From Neolewinella aquimaris (GTDB lineage Bacteria > Bacteroidota > Bacteroidia > Chitinophagales > Saprospiraceae): a stretch of DNA of 64,000 bases. The translations under genes were made by a program, and so were the position numbers. Shown one piece after another: positions 35,276-44,314 of this stretch (positions are counted from its first letter, which is position 1; every line of letters begins with the position of its first letter). The stretch spans positions 1 through 64,000 of the forward strand of contig NZ_JACIFF010000006.1 in assembly GCF_014197245.1 (NCBI RefSeq), written 5' to 3'. The notes beneath the pieces were generated by a model. It ran no database searches. It was given only the letters and a program-made list of their open reading frames with translations, and had not been told where the DNA came from.

Positions 35276-36136
35276 ATGAACGAAGCAACCGATTATTCCC
35301 TCCTCTTTCTGGACAGCCTGCAGGCTATGGGGCGCACCTTCATGATGGCCCTGCCCCGGATATTTGCGGCGATTGTCGTGCTGTTGCTCGGTTGGCTGAT
35401 TGCCCGACTTATCTCGCGGGTAGTGGAGCGCGTACTCACGGTGGCTAAATTTGACGTACTTGCCCAGCGGGTAGGGGCCGATGACATGATTGCCCGGGCC
35501 AACGTAAAGGAAACACCTTCCAACCTGATCGCCCGCTTCATCTACTGGGTGCTCATACTGGTCGTGATCATCACCGCCGCCGATACCGTGGGCTGGACGG
35601 CCGTCTCCACCGAGATCTCCAAGCTGCTGTCCTACCTGCCGCAGTTGCTGGCCGCCATCGTGTTTTTTATTATCGGCTTTTACATCGTCACCTTCATCCG
35701 CAATGCGATTCGGGGGGCGACGGGGAGCCTGGGCATCAGTGCCGGCCGCATCATCAGTTCGGTTATTTACTACCTGCTGCTGCTGATCGTCTCCCTCACC
35801 GCCCTCGAACAGGCCGGTGTCGATACCAGCATCATCACCTCGAACATGCTCGTCATCGTCGGTGCCATCATGCTGGCCGCCGCCATTTCCTACGGCTTTG
35901 CTTCCCGGGAGGTGATGGCCAATATACTGGCCGGCTTCTTCAACCGCCGTGTCGTCAAGATCGGACAGACCATTGAAGTGGACGGGCAGCGCGGGGAGGT
36001 GGTTGCGATTACGAGTCTGTCCGTCACCCTACAGATCAATGCGCGGGAGAAACTGGTGATACCGAGTCAGCGGTTGATTTCGCAGTCGGTGTTGATTGTT
36101 GAGGGAGGTGAGGGGGTGAAGGGAATGAAGGGGTGA
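35276..36136 (+). CDS. MscS-family mechanosensitive channel
   Basis: A 286-residue inner-membrane protein with about five hydrophobic segments: residues 22-45, 85-105, 118-142, 158-180 and 192-215. The last leads into the conserved MscS beta domain, with SREVMANILAGFFNRRVVKIGQTIEVDGQRGEV and the strand LVIPSQRLISQSV. Such channels release solutes on osmotic downshock. The C terminus (EGGEGVKGMKG) is encoded by heptamer-like repeat DNA, so the native end may have been extended. Confidence 0.85.
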   Translation: MNEATDYSLLFLDSLQAMGRTFMMALPRIFAAIVVLLLGWLIARLISRVVERVLTVAKFDVLAQRVGADDMIARANVKETPSNLIARFIYWVLILVVIITAADTVGWTAVSTEISKLLSYLPQLLAAIVFFIIGFYIVTFIRNAIRGATGSLGISAGRIISSVIYYLLLLIVSLTALEQAGVDTSIITSNMLVIVGAIMLAAAISYGFASREVMANILAGFFNRRVVKIGQTIEVDGQRGEVVAITSLSVTLQINAREKLVIPSQRLISQSVLIVEGGEGVKGMKG

Positions 36137-36166
36137 GGGAATGAAGGGGTGAGGGATTGAAGGACG
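36098..36166 (+). repeat. Heptamer-like purine repeat over the 3' end of the MscS gene
   Basis: The run GGAGGTGAGGGGGTGAAGGG continues with AATGAAGGGG, GTGAGGG and ATTGAAGG, crossing the MscS stop codon. It has the same unit and orientation as the runs after pyk and the ArsC-like gene. Confidence 0.8.
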
Positions 36167-36170
36167 GGGC

Positions 36171-36413
36171 TTAAACGGCGTCTTCGCAGATGTCGTAGGC
36201 GTCGGCGGCTTGTCCGACTCCGTGCTGGAACTTTCGGTCGTTTTCGCGGTGACAGTAGGTGGGCAGGCTGGCCCCGTCGCACCATTCGGCTCGCATTTCG
36301 CGGGTTTCGTAGAGCGTGCTTATATCCTTTTGGAATTGCTTCAGGCAGTCTTCCTGCTTTGCCATCGAGAACAGCGTTAGGCTGGTGAACAGGGTGAGTA
36401 GTACGGGTTTCAT
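36171..36413 (-). CDS. Small secreted four-cysteine protein
   Basis: An 80-residue protein with a signal peptide (LLTLFTSLTLFSMA) and four cysteines at positions 23, 45, 54 and 76 in the short mature part, probably forming two disulfides in the periplasm or outside. No family recognised. It lies 6 bp downstream of a lipoprotein gene in the same direction, so the two are likely one transcript. Confidence 0.65.
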   Translation of the reverse strand: MKPVLLTLFTSLTLFSMAKQEDCLKQFQKDISTLYETREMRAEWCDGASLPTYCHRENDRKFQHGVGQAADAYDICEDAV

Positions 36414-36419
36414 GGCGTG

Positions 36420-36890
36420 CTAGCGTTGGGGGTTCGGTGTGCGGTTGGCGTTGAGGATCTCCAGTAGTTGCAGGGTGCTGAATCGTTGTCCCTCCACTTG
36501 CTGATACAGGCGGTACAGTCGCTGTCGGTCGGATTGTGGGAGGTTGTTGTATCCGGTCTTGTCGTGGAGTGCTGCGCGGGCCTGAGCGACCTTTTGGTGC
36601 AGATCGTAATACTCGCCGCCGCCGGCTACTTGCGTAAAAACCACCCGAGTCGGAGCTGTTTGGGGGTCGTTATGGCCCGATGCCTGAATGTTTCTTTCCA
36701 GTGCCTGCAGATCGATACTTTGGGAGGCGAGAAAGTCGCTTAGCGTTCGATTGGCGATTCGGTACGCGCGATACTCCTCGGTCTTTAGGATAGAGATCAG
36801 GGTTTCGTCTTCGGATAGTTCGACTTCCTGGGAAGTACAGGCCGCCAGGGAGGCGAGCAGGAGAACAACGGAGAGCAGGATTCGTACCAT
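36420..36890 (-). CDS. Lipoprotein of unknown function
   Basis: A 156-residue lipoprotein (lipobox LASLAAC). The mature protein is mostly helical and polar (YRAYRIANRTLSDFLASQSI, DRQRLYRLYQQVEGQRFSTL) with no cysteine after the lipid-bearing one. It is the middle gene of a leftward group of three small exported proteins. Confidence 0.65.
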   Translation of the reverse strand: MVRILLSVVLLLASLAACTSQEVELSEDETLISILKTEEYRAYRIANRTLSDFLASQSIDLQALERNIQASGHNDPQTAPTRVVFTQVAGGGEYYDLHQKVAQARAALHDKTGYNNLPQSDRQRLYRLYQQVEGQRFSTLQLLEILNANRTPNPQR

Positions 36891-36952
36891 GAGGCGATGT
36901 TTATAATGTCATAGGGTATAAGGGGGGTCAGTGCCGCTGGCCACTTGTAGGG

Positions 36953-37507
36953 TCAACCCGAGTAGGTGGACCCCAGACAGATCTCATATTCATTGAAGGC
37001 ATAGGCTACGGCAACGACGAGATAGACTCCGCACCAGGGGCCTCCACCACCAGCCAAGCAAATGACCATACCTACTGCCTCTAAGGCTAGCGTAGCGTCG
37101 AGCGCTTCGTAGCAGGGAAGATCTCCCGGGTCACGCACGGCCGCCTTGCTGCCTACGCCATTGCTCTGCGAAGCGGCCCCGGCAAAGGCAAGCTGGATGT
37201 CGTCCCGCAAGCGCTCCTCCGTGTGTCCTCTTTCCCTTGCCATCTCGACCGCAGCGGTAAGTGTGCTAGCAACTCGTTGGACATCGGGCAGCTTCGCGAG
37301 TTGTCGTTCCACTTTGTCGCGGGTCACTTTTCCCGGGATGGTTGCTAGCGAAGCGGACAGCTCCGCCAGCATCTCCGGGGCAAGTAGGGCGTCGACTGCC
37401 TCTTGGATGTTCGGCACATCCCGGGCGGCGGCGGTTGTTTCGATTGGTTCCTTCTGGCAATTCGTGAAGAGGAATGCGAGTAAGAACAGACAGGCAAAGT
37501 GTTGCAT
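36953..37507 (-). CDS. Lipoprotein with a hydrophobic Gly/Cys-rich C terminus
   Basis: A 184-residue lipoprotein (lipobox FLFTNC). Residues 30-130 are helical and polar. The last 55 residues differ: PCYEALDATLALEAVG, then VICLAGGGGPWCGVYLVV and ICLGSTYSG, four cysteines in a hydrophobic glycine-rich setting, reminiscent of small membrane-active peptides or bacteriocin-like domains. That likeness is only in texture. It leads a group of three small exported proteins; an inverted repeat AATACC/GGTATT lies upstream at 37639-37657. Confidence 0.6.
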   Translation of the reverse strand: MQHFACLFLLAFLFTNCQKEPIETTAAARDVPNIQEAVDALLAPEMLAELSASLATIPGKVTRDKVERQLAKLPDVQRVASTLTAAVEMARERGHTEERLRDDIQLAFAGAASQSNGVGSKAAVRDPGDLPCYEALDATLALEAVGMVICLAGGGGPWCGVYLVVAVAYAFNEYEICLGSTYSG

Positions 37508-37638
37508 GGCTGCGTATGGGTTTGTGATAGGTGTGGTTCCAAATACTATATCCCGGTGTATCGTGAAATTTAAATGAAGCTACCGGTGATAAAAATTCTG
37601 TTCTTACTATAATATAGGGTACATGTGTTGGCATTGTC

Positions 37639-37657
37639 AATACCAAATATGGGTATT
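37639..37657. promoter_or_regulatory. Possible operator upstream of the small-lipoprotein group
   Basis: AATACC and GGTATT face each other around seven bases, about 130 bp before the first gene of the 37507-36171 group, in AT-rich DNA. The intergenic stretch 37508-37736 holds nothing else I can name. Confidence 0.25.
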
Positions 37658-37736
37658 AACTGGCCAACAATGAAAATACGGCAATTTAATTTTGACGAGC
37701 CAACTGATAATACGCAATTATATACACACGGAGGTG

Positions 37737-38618
37737 CTAAAACAGGTAGCGGACCGTATTCCAGGGAACCACTTCGTCGTGGACCGCCAGCCATTCTTCG
37801 CAGAGTTGGGCCTTGAAGTCGCGTCTGTAACGTACCGCGCTGGAGCCGTAGCCGGAGCGCTTGTGTTCCTGAATATCGGGTCGCCAGAGGAGGGCTTCGC
37901 TTTCGGTCATACCGGCGGCCAGGTTGCGCTGGTGCTGCCAGGGGTTGTGGGTGACCATGATGGCCTCGGCCTGCACCATGGCACGGTGGGCGGGGTCGGT
38001 GATTGCGGCATCGAGTTGCTCGAAGAGGGTGCGGTAGTCGTCCAGCCAGCCCTCGCAGAAGATGATGGGGCTGAAATTAACGTGCACGTCATAGCCGGCC
38101 GCGATGAAGTGGGGAATGGCGGCGATGCGGTCGGCAATCTTGCTGGTCTTGGGCTCCACCAGGTCGCTCATATTCTGCGGCATTAGGCTGAACCGGATGC
38201 GCACCTTGCCCAGGGGATCGAAATCGAGCATTTTAGGGTTGACGTACTTCGTTGCGAAGGTGGCCTTTGCCGTCGGGTGATCGCGGAAGAAAGTGAATAC
38301 CTGCTCCCAGTCGTAATGCTTCCAGTGCAGGCCGATATCGGTGCTGCAACCAATGTCGTAGGTGTAATACGTAGGATCGGTCTGATTGGGTGCTTTCGGC
38401 CAGGCCAGTTTACCGGCGTGGGCATCGATGCGACCGAGGATCTGCTCGGTATTTTCGTTGATGAAAACCTTGTCGTGATTATAGCGCATCACGTAACAGT
38501 AGCTGTCGCGGCAGCCCCCCAGGCATCCGTAAATAAAGTTGGGCGTTACGTAGTCGGCGGACCGTCCGTTGTCCTTGACCGTCAGGGTTTTAGTGCGTTG
38601 GCGTTTCAGTTGCGGCAT
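37737..38618 (-). CDS. SPL-like radical SAM protein with altered cysteine motif
   Basis: A 293-residue protein resembling the spore-photoproduct-lyase branch of radical SAM enzymes, which use a 4Fe-4S cluster and S-adenosylmethionine. The cluster motif is Cys32-LGG-Cys36-RDSY-Cys41, that is C-x3-C-x4-C, where SPL proteins have C-x3-C-x2-C. Downstream are DIGCSTDIGLHW, TFATKYVNPKMLDFDP, RIRFSLMPQ and DVHVNFSPIIFCEGW, in keeping with a TIM barrel. Non-sporulating Bacteroidota carry such proteins with unknown substrates; DNA repair is only a guess. It stands alone. Confidence 0.75.
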   Translation of the reverse strand: MPQLKRQRTKTLTVKDNGRSADYVTPNFIYGCLGGCRDSYCYVMRYNHDKVFINENTEQILGRIDAHAGKLAWPKAPNQTDPTYYTYDIGCSTDIGLHWKHYDWEQVFTFFRDHPTAKATFATKYVNPKMLDFDPLGKVRIRFSLMPQNMSDLVEPKTSKIADRIAAIPHFIAAGYDVHVNFSPIIFCEGWLDDYRTLFEQLDAAITDPAHRAMVQAEAIMVTHNPWQHQRNLAAGMTESEALLWRPDIQEHKRSGYGSSAVRYRRDFKAQLCEEWLAVHDEVVPWNTVRYLF

Positions 38619-38858
38619 AGCGGGAATATGGGTGAAAAATACCTCATCCGTTGGGTACGGAGCAAGCTTATGTAAACGCCTATGGGTGTGGGTTAGTTGT
38701 CTTTTTGAAAGGTGTTTAAAGCCGTGAGACGAGCGGCGGGGACGCGGGTGCGGGGCAACTGGAAAAGAGCAATGGAATATGGAAAGTCAAGGCGGATTAC
38801 GCGATAAAATTCACGAATAAGTATAGTTATTTATGAATGCGTTCACCTAAAACTATCA

Positions 38859-39974
38859 TTATTTGTTTACTTTCTCCACTATCAGACGGGCGTTTCTTAG
38901 GTTATTAAAGCGGGCTTCAAGTGCTTGCTTTCTCCGCTCGATATCTGTATTTAAAATCGGCCTGCCCATCAATGTTTTCGTGCATGCGTAGAAGTCGGTT
39001 TCCTCGATCGTGACCAATTCCTCCAGCGTGGTATTGGCGACCATGGCGTGGTTGGCGACGCAGAATCTTCCCCGGTAGAGCGATTCGATCAGCTTTAGTT
39101 TGATGCCCGTAGGTTGGTGGGTGGGGAGCAGAATTACGTGAGCGTGTCGCACCAGTTCTTTCATCGCAGGCTCATCGGGGTCGGCGACGATTTGGATGTT
39201 GGTGGCTATACCGGCAAGGGTGTGCAGTTTTTCAGAGGGGGCCTTGCCGGCGATAACTAACTTAATCTCCTTATCTCTGAACGAAGCAATCAGTGCCTCC
39301 GCTACTTCGTGGTTTTCGGAAACGGATAGATTGCCGTGGTAGAGGGCGTAATTTCCCGTGCCGGTAAGGGTTTCGACTTCCTCATTGGAGTGGAAGGGCG
39401 GCAACCAGAAGGCGTTAGTAAATCGTCCCTTTAGGTAGTCGGTATCCGCCGGCGAAATGGCCGCAATCGGCAGATCCGCAGGCAGCCGTGCCAGCAGTCG
39501 CCTGAGGCGGTAAGCTTCAATGTAAAAAAACAGTTTTTTAAACAGGTTTTTTTCTCGCTTCGCCAGGTACTGGTAGTAGTCGTGCTCGATGTTGTGGGAA
39601 CGCAGTGATACCATTCTACCGCGAAGTTCCTGGGTGAGTAGCAGGTAGGCCGAATGAATGCCTTCGAACAGGATGGGGTAGTCGTTGGTCTTTAAGCGAT
39701 CCAGAAGTTCCCCACTTCTACGCGAATAAGTAATGTAGGGCAGTAGGGACAATTGGCTGACTATTCCGGTCTTTCGGGCGTAGTAGTGCACCGCCGTACA
39801 GTATTCCTCGAGTTCCTTTCTGCGCGCCCTCGACCCATACTCAAAGCAGTGCAGATGAATACCGATCCCCAGCTTGTGTAACGCCCTGATTTTGTAGAAA
39901 ATGTCTATGGCCCCTCCGTAATCCGGGGGGTAGGGGATAGCTAGACTGATGATGTGTAAGTTGAGGCGTGACAC
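38859..39974 (-). CDS. Glycosyltransferase, GT4-like
   Basis: A family-1-type (GT-B fold) glycosyltransferase, likely acting on cell-surface glycans. I placed the start at a GTG (39974), which begins SRLNLHIISLAIPYPPDYGG with the nucleotide-sugar fold directly at the N terminus; an ATG at 40028 would add 18 residues. Visible are YALYHGNLSVSENHEVAEAL in the hinge region and the C-terminal acceptor to donor part HVILLPTHQPTGIKLKLIESL, where the conserved Glu of the E-x7-E region is expected. The length is 371 residues. No neighbouring glycan genes suggest a pathway. Confidence 0.8.
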   Translation of the reverse strand: MSRLNLHIISLAIPYPPDYGGAIDIFYKIRALHKLGIGIHLHCFEYGSRARRKELEEYCTAVHYYARKTGIVSQLSLLPYITYSRRSGELLDRLKTNDYPILFEGIHSAYLLLTQELRGRMVSLRSHNIEHDYYQYLAKREKNLFKKLFFYIEAYRLRRLLARLPADLPIAAISPADTDYLKGRFTNAFWLPPFHSNEEVETLTGTGNYALYHGNLSVSENHEVAEALIASFRDKEIKLVIAGKAPSEKLHTLAGIATNIQIVADPDEPAMKELVRHAHVILLPTHQPTGIKLKLIESLYRGRFCVANHAMVANTTLEELVTIEETDFYACTKTLMGRPILNTDIERRKQALEARFNNLRNARLIVEKVNK

Positions 39975-40208
39975 GCAGTGGTGAGTTAATAAGCGGGGCG
40001 GTAGACGGGGCGACTTGTTGGGAACCATTCTGTCTAAACCCGCTTCGATAGCATCAAAGCTACAACTGCCATGATGGATGGACCGCCCTGCATCTCTGGG
40101 GTACAACCCACTGCCCTGTCGCCGCTGCTGAGTTACTGCCTCTCATAATTCCTCCGCCTGCCGCACATACTGGTAGTGAAGCGTTTTAGGCGGATACTAA
40201 AAGCAAAC

Positions 40209-40234
40209 GCCCGATTACCGCAGCAATCGGGCGA
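40209..40234 (-). terminator. Intrinsic terminator after the lipoprotein gene at 40287
   Basis: A perfect 9-bp stem, CGCCCGATT against AATCGGGCG, with an 8-base loop, is followed on the minus strand by TTTGCTTTTAG. It lies about 50 bp past the leftward gene. Confidence 0.75.
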
Positions 40235-40286
40235 AGCAAATGGTGGTGCATGTTTCAGGTCTCCGTCCCCACTGCGGGGGGTGGGA

Positions 40287-40841
40287 TCAATACTTAAGGT
40301 GCCCCCGAAACGGAAAGTTCCCCGCTTCAACGTCATCCTTAAAGTCCAGTCGGCCCCTGACGCCCGCGAAGACGCCGGTGCCGGTGCCGCGCTCGATGGG
40401 ATGCTGGCAACGTCCGAATATCTCCGCGCCCGAGAAGGTGCCGTCGTCGTTGCATCCCTCGTATTTGCCCGAAAACTTATAGTTGGTCCAGAAGGTGCCC
40501 TCCTCTCCGTTGTACGTGCCCACGAAATATTCCCTTCCACTTTCCCGGTAGGTTCCGCTCGGGGAGCAGGCAAAATTCTCGACGAAGACGAAGAGGCACC
40601 CTTCGAGGTCTCCGGTTAGCTGTATTGCGTAATCCGCGCCCTCACTGGCAATATCGCAGTCGGTGGGTTCGGCAAAGAATCCTATGCCGGAAATTTGCGT
40701 CGCTCCGGCACTGGCGCGTGTATCGAGGGAGAGCGACGCCGGGGTCGCCGCCTCCTCTGGTAGTACGATTTCCGCCTTTTCGCACTGCCACAGGAGCATG
40801 GACAGGCAGCAGATGGCTGGGATAAGTAATAAGCGTTTCAT
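40287..40841 (-). CDS. Secreted lipoprotein, beta-barrel-like
   Basis: A 184-residue lipoprotein (lipobox MLLWQC). The mature part has several paired cysteines and glycine-rich strands ending KYEGCNDDGTFSGAEIFGRC, GTGTGVFAGVRGRLDF and FPFRGHLKY. This pattern of short strands with GTGxFAGxxG is typical of small calycin or allene-oxide-cyclase-like barrels, but the family is not certain. It has its own terminator and appears monocistronic. Confidence 0.65.
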   Translation of the reverse strand: MKRLLLIPAICCLSMLLWQCEKAEIVLPEEAATPASLSLDTRASAGATQISGIGFFAEPTDCDIASEGADYAIQLTGDLEGCLFVFVENFACSPSGTYRESGREYFVGTYNGEEGTFWTNYKFSGKYEGCNDDGTFSGAEIFGRCQHPIERGTGTGVFAGVRGRLDFKDDVEAGNFPFRGHLKY

Positions 40842-41160
40842 AGTAGTCGTGTTTTAATGGGTGAATAGGGTGACTCACTTTACAACTGGGTAGACTTCAA
40901 TTTGCTTCCTTACCTAAGAACCGTAGGATTTTATGGAGTATAGAAATACTAAGATTAAATACATGTATATACGGTGATCCGTGTCGCAGCACGAATAAGT
41001 TAGGGTTTTTCATATGCTATTCCAAATTTCGCTGACTTGATGGCTTTTATTCCTTCCAACTTGGCACCCGCGCGCCCGCCCAAGCCGTACCTCCGGAAAA
41101 AGGCGTAAAGTTGCGTACACTCGCAGGGGTGGCCGTACACGCCACCACTAAACATAGCCC
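40842..41160. other. Intergenic region without a gene
   Basis: AT-rich between about 40900 and 41045, with no ORF of note. From 41061 it carries the recurring GC-rich motif TTGGCACCCGCGCGCCCGCC. At 41109 follows TAAAGTTG, one base off the -7 box TAnnTTTG, which may be the promoter of glycerate kinase. Confidence 0.5.
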
Positions 41161-42270
41161 ATGAACATCCTCATCGCCCCCGACAAATTCAAGGGTTCCC
41201 TTTCCGCCCACGCCGTCTGCACGGCCATCGGAGAAGGAATAAGGGTGAAGTGGCCGGAAGCCAAGGTTCGCTTTCACCCGCTGGCCGACGGCGGCGACGG
41301 TACGCTGGAGATTCTGGGTGAGCACCTGGATTTACGGAAGGTACCGTGCCCCACCACCGATCCGCTGGACCGTCCGATGAACGGTCATTACCTACTAGGC
41401 AAAGAAGCCGCCTTTATCGAAATGGCGACGGCCAGCGGACTGGTCCTACTGAAGGATGACGAGCGAGACCCGGCACGTACCACGACGAAGGGCACCGGAA
41501 TACTGCTGGCCCACGCCCTGCGGCAACCCGTCGAGCAAGTGTATTTACTCATTGGAGGAAGCGCCACCCACGACGTCGGAGTAGGTTGCGCCCATGCTTT
41601 GGGCTTCCGGTTTAAAGATGGACGGGATAGAGAGCTGCCACCGATCGGCGCGAACCTCGGAGCCATCCGCGAGATCGTTCCTCCAGTCGAACGGCCCTGG
41701 CCGGGCAAATCCATCATTCTGCTGTGCGACGTCGAGAACACCCTGTGCGGAGACAACGGCGCCGCCCGCGTGTACGCCACCCAGAAAGGTGCCGACCCCA
41801 CCGCGGTGGAAACCCTCGAAGCGGGGACGCGCTCCTTCGGCCGGTTGCTGGAAACTTATGCATCAACTCCCGTGCTTGACCTGCCCGGCGGCGGGGCCGC
41901 CGGGGGGATTGCCGCCGGACTGGTTGCCCTCCTCGGGGCCAACCTCCAGCCGGGCTTTAAAACGATAGCGAATTTGACTGGCCTGGAAAAAGATCTAGAC
42001 TGGGCCGATTACGTGATCAGCGGCGAAGGACAACTGGACGGGCAGTCGCTACAGGGGAAAGTAGTAGGTGGCATTCTGAATCGTTGTTCCGATCGCCAAC
42101 TACCCTGTGCTTTGCTGGTCGGCAACAACGCCCTGCCCGCCGGCCATCCCATCCATCCGACCCTGCGGTCCATTGAATCAATTAGTAGCGTGGCCGTAAA
42201 CCTGGACGATGCCATGCGGAACGCCGCGGCTTACCTGAAAAAACTAGCGCAGCGGCTCGATCAAAACTGA
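41161..42270 (+). CDS. Glycerate kinase
   Basis: A 369-residue glycerate kinase of the GarK/GlxK family (glycerate 2-kinase type), phosphorylating D-glycerate with ATP to feed glycolysis. Signatures: MNILIAPDKFKGSLSA at the N terminus, PLADGGDGTLEIL, YLLIGGSATHDVGVG, and the C-terminal DYVISGEGQLDGQSLQGKV. The length fits the family. No glyoxylate or glycolate genes are beside it. Its 3' end overlaps the convergent gene at 42261 by 10 bp. Confidence 0.95.
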   Translation: MNILIAPDKFKGSLSAHAVCTAIGEGIRVKWPEAKVRFHPLADGGDGTLEILGEHLDLRKVPCPTTDPLDRPMNGHYLLGKEAAFIEMATASGLVLLKDDERDPARTTTKGTGILLAHALRQPVEQVYLLIGGSATHDVGVGCAHALGFRFKDGRDRELPPIGANLGAIREIVPPVERPWPGKSIILLCDVENTLCGDNGAARVYATQKGADPTAVETLEAGTRSFGRLLETYASTPVLDLPGGGAAGGIAAGLVALLGANLQPGFKTIANLTGLEKDLDWADYVISGEGQLDGQSLQGKVVGGILNRCSDRQLPCALLVGNNALPAGHPIHPTLRSIESISSVAVNLDDAMRNAAAYLKKLAQRLDQN

Positions 42271-43889
42271 AAGCCGGCGAACTGCGCTCCCGATACCCGC
42301 CACTCCTCGCCATCGTAGACCAATTCTACTACGCCGGGGCCGACAAATTTTTCGGTGCGTCCATCCGGATAAGTGGCCTCGTACTCCACGACAAACAACT
42401 GTACGGCGTCCGTTGCGGTACGTGGCGGAAGGCGGGGATCGTCGAAGGGTTCGAAACCGATCGGGGTGATCTCGCTGAACTGTGCCCGCCAGCCACTTAA
42501 GTGGGCCAGCGCCTGTTCGGGACCGACTACCTGATTGTCGAGGCGCATCTCCCCGTTCAGGATGTCAGCCGGAAAGACTTGTTCCAGATCAAATAGCCGC
42601 AGCAAAAAGAATTCCGTGATGGACTCGATGGGGTCGAAGTCTTCCATGAACACCTGCTCGAAGGGGAGCATTACGCGCTGGCCCTTTTGCGGGGGCACTA
42701 CTTCGTGCTCCAGCAGCACGTCGTGCAGAAAAGTATAGTAGGGCAGTGGTTCGAGATCGGGTACCTCGTCGGTAAGCACGCCTACCGATTCGAGAAGTTT
42801 CAGCAAACGGACCGTTTCCCGGCGGGCGGTGGCATCGTCCGGAATGTCCCGGGGCGCAACGAGGGGTGCGTCACCGAGGAGCTTGCGTACCGGCACGAAG
42901 TTGCCCGACGCCTGTTGCGCTTCAAAACTGCGGATCTGGGCCTGGAACTGGTCGAGCAATTCCGGCGGCATATCGTCGGAGATGTGCGTATGGCTGCCCC
43001 GCTCGGCGTCGAAGAGGGCCACCTTCAGCTGATTTTCGTACACCTGCTCCTCCGAAGGCGGGGCGGGGCGCGCGTCGCCGTCGAGGTAAAAAACTGCCCG
43101 GTACAGATCCGTGGGTTGGAAGGGTTGCGCCGGCTCCCTGGATAAAATGGTGTTGCGCTCCGGGACTAGTCCGTAGTAGTACAGGAAACGATCGAAAAAA
43201 CGAAGCTCCATGACGGAGGTGAGGTCGCCGTACGCTTCTTCCAGCATGGGGAAGGCCCGCGACATGCGCTCCGCGTACTCGGTGACGAATCGAGCCTTTC
43301 GACCCAAAATCAGCAGGAGGTACGCCAGGTAGGGAAAGAGGTACTGCAGTTCTCCGCTTTCCGGATAGCCGTCCGACCAGCCGAGATTGAACCGGCGCAG
43401 GTGCGCCTGGAAAAGCTGCTGGAAAAACGTTCCCCGGGGCAGGGTCAGCGCCTTTTCTCCCTTCTTCGTCAGACTCAGCTTGCCGTTGCGTTTTTTGGTC
43501 CACCCCAGGACCAGGGGCAGGTGCTTCGCCACCTGGGCGGCCAGGTAGTCGTCTTCGCCCCGGAGAATGGTAATCCCCTGTTCAATATACCGGTCGGGAA
43601 GGAGTCCGGTAGCGTACATTTCCTTAACCAGCTTGCCCGGTAGGTTGCCCTTCTGGGTCAGGTTGATCTCCTTTTGCTGAAGCTGAGACAGCAGCCTACG
43701 CACCATCTCGGGCAGGGGCATCCGGTCAACCGTGTCGGACGGCATATCGACCCGGATCTTCACTACGCTGCCGCGGCCGAGGAAATCGTTCAGCAGGAAA
43801 TGCACCTGCCTCGGGCTCAGTCCTTCGAAATCATCGTTGGGAGATTCGTTGACGTCCCGGATGGGGTTGCGGAATTGTTCGGAAGACAT
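42261..43889 (-). CDS. Uncharacterised cytoplasmic protein
   Basis: A 542-residue soluble protein. The N-terminal LSPRQVHFLLNDFLGRGSVV and the winged-helix-like stretches LTQKGNLPGKLVKEMY and KLSLTKKGEKALTLPRG match a widespread uncharacterised group sometimes found with SEC-C or pRiA4b ORF-3-like domains. The central part is helical, and the C terminus (LFVVEYEATYPDGRTEKFVG) is a strand-rich domain that resembles an added NTF2-like or pRiA4b-type module. No catalytic residues recognised. Converges with glycerate kinase. Confidence 0.65.
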   Translation of the reverse strand: MSSEQFRNPIRDVNESPNDDFEGLSPRQVHFLLNDFLGRGSVVKIRVDMPSDTVDRMPLPEMVRRLLSQLQQKEINLTQKGNLPGKLVKEMYATGLLPDRYIEQGITILRGEDDYLAAQVAKHLPLVLGWTKKRNGKLSLTKKGEKALTLPRGTFFQQLFQAHLRRFNLGWSDGYPESGELQYLFPYLAYLLLILGRKARFVTEYAERMSRAFPMLEEAYGDLTSVMELRFFDRFLYYYGLVPERNTILSREPAQPFQPTDLYRAVFYLDGDARPAPPSEEQVYENQLKVALFDAERGSHTHISDDMPPELLDQFQAQIRSFEAQQASGNFVPVRKLLGDAPLVAPRDIPDDATARRETVRLLKLLESVGVLTDEVPDLEPLPYYTFLHDVLLEHEVVPPQKGQRVMLPFEQVFMEDFDPIESITEFFLLRLFDLEQVFPADILNGEMRLDNQVVGPEQALAHLSGWRAQFSEITPIGFEPFDDPRLPPRTATDAVQLFVVEYEATYPDGRTEKFVGPGVVELVYDGEEWRVSGAQFAGFQF

Positions 43890-43952
43890 AGGACAGCGTG
43901 TGCGGGCGGTGGAATAGGGGTAATTTCGGAAAAATTCCGCTTATGCCTACCC

Positions 43953-44306
43953 TCACTTCTCGACCCGCAGATCCGTGACTCCCCCGCGGCCGTCCACCTT
44001 TACGGCAGCGGTGACCGTATTACCGGTAGGGGGCACCAGTCGCAGGACGTAATCGCCCGCCGGCAGGTTATTCAGGGTAAAGCGCCCGTCGGTACCGGTC
44101 AGGGTGGCCAGGTCCGGCACGCTGGCCGGGGCGTCGCGAATGGTGACCGCCACTTCGGGCAGGGGCTCACCCCCACCATTGACCACGCGGCCTTCAAAGG
44201 AGTATTCCATCGTGGGTTCGTTAACGACCGGAGGCCGGGGAGTGGCGGACTGCGTGCAGCCCCACCACCCACCGACCGCCAGCCAGAGGATCAGAAAAGG
44301 TTTCAT
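43953..44306 (-). CDS. Lipoprotein with carboxypeptidase regulatory-like domain
   Basis: A 117-residue protein. The ATG at 44306 (MKPFLILWLAVGG) gives a lipobox ending in GWWGC; a longer frame adds 10 residues. The mature protein is a single Ig-like carboxypeptidase regulatory-like domain: FEGRVVNGGGEPLPEVAVTI, then GTDGRFTLNNLPAGDYVLRL. Such domains bind carbohydrate or act as spacers. It starts 8 bp after the protease gene stop, so it is probably co-transcribed with it. Confidence 0.8.
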   Translation of the reverse strand: MKPFLILWLAVGGWWGCTQSATPRPPVVNEPTMEYSFEGRVVNGGGEPLPEVAVTIRDAPASVPDLATLTGTDGRFTLNNLPAGDYVLRLVPPTGNTVTAAVKVDGRGGVTDLRVEK

Positions 44307-44314
44307 GCGCCTGC

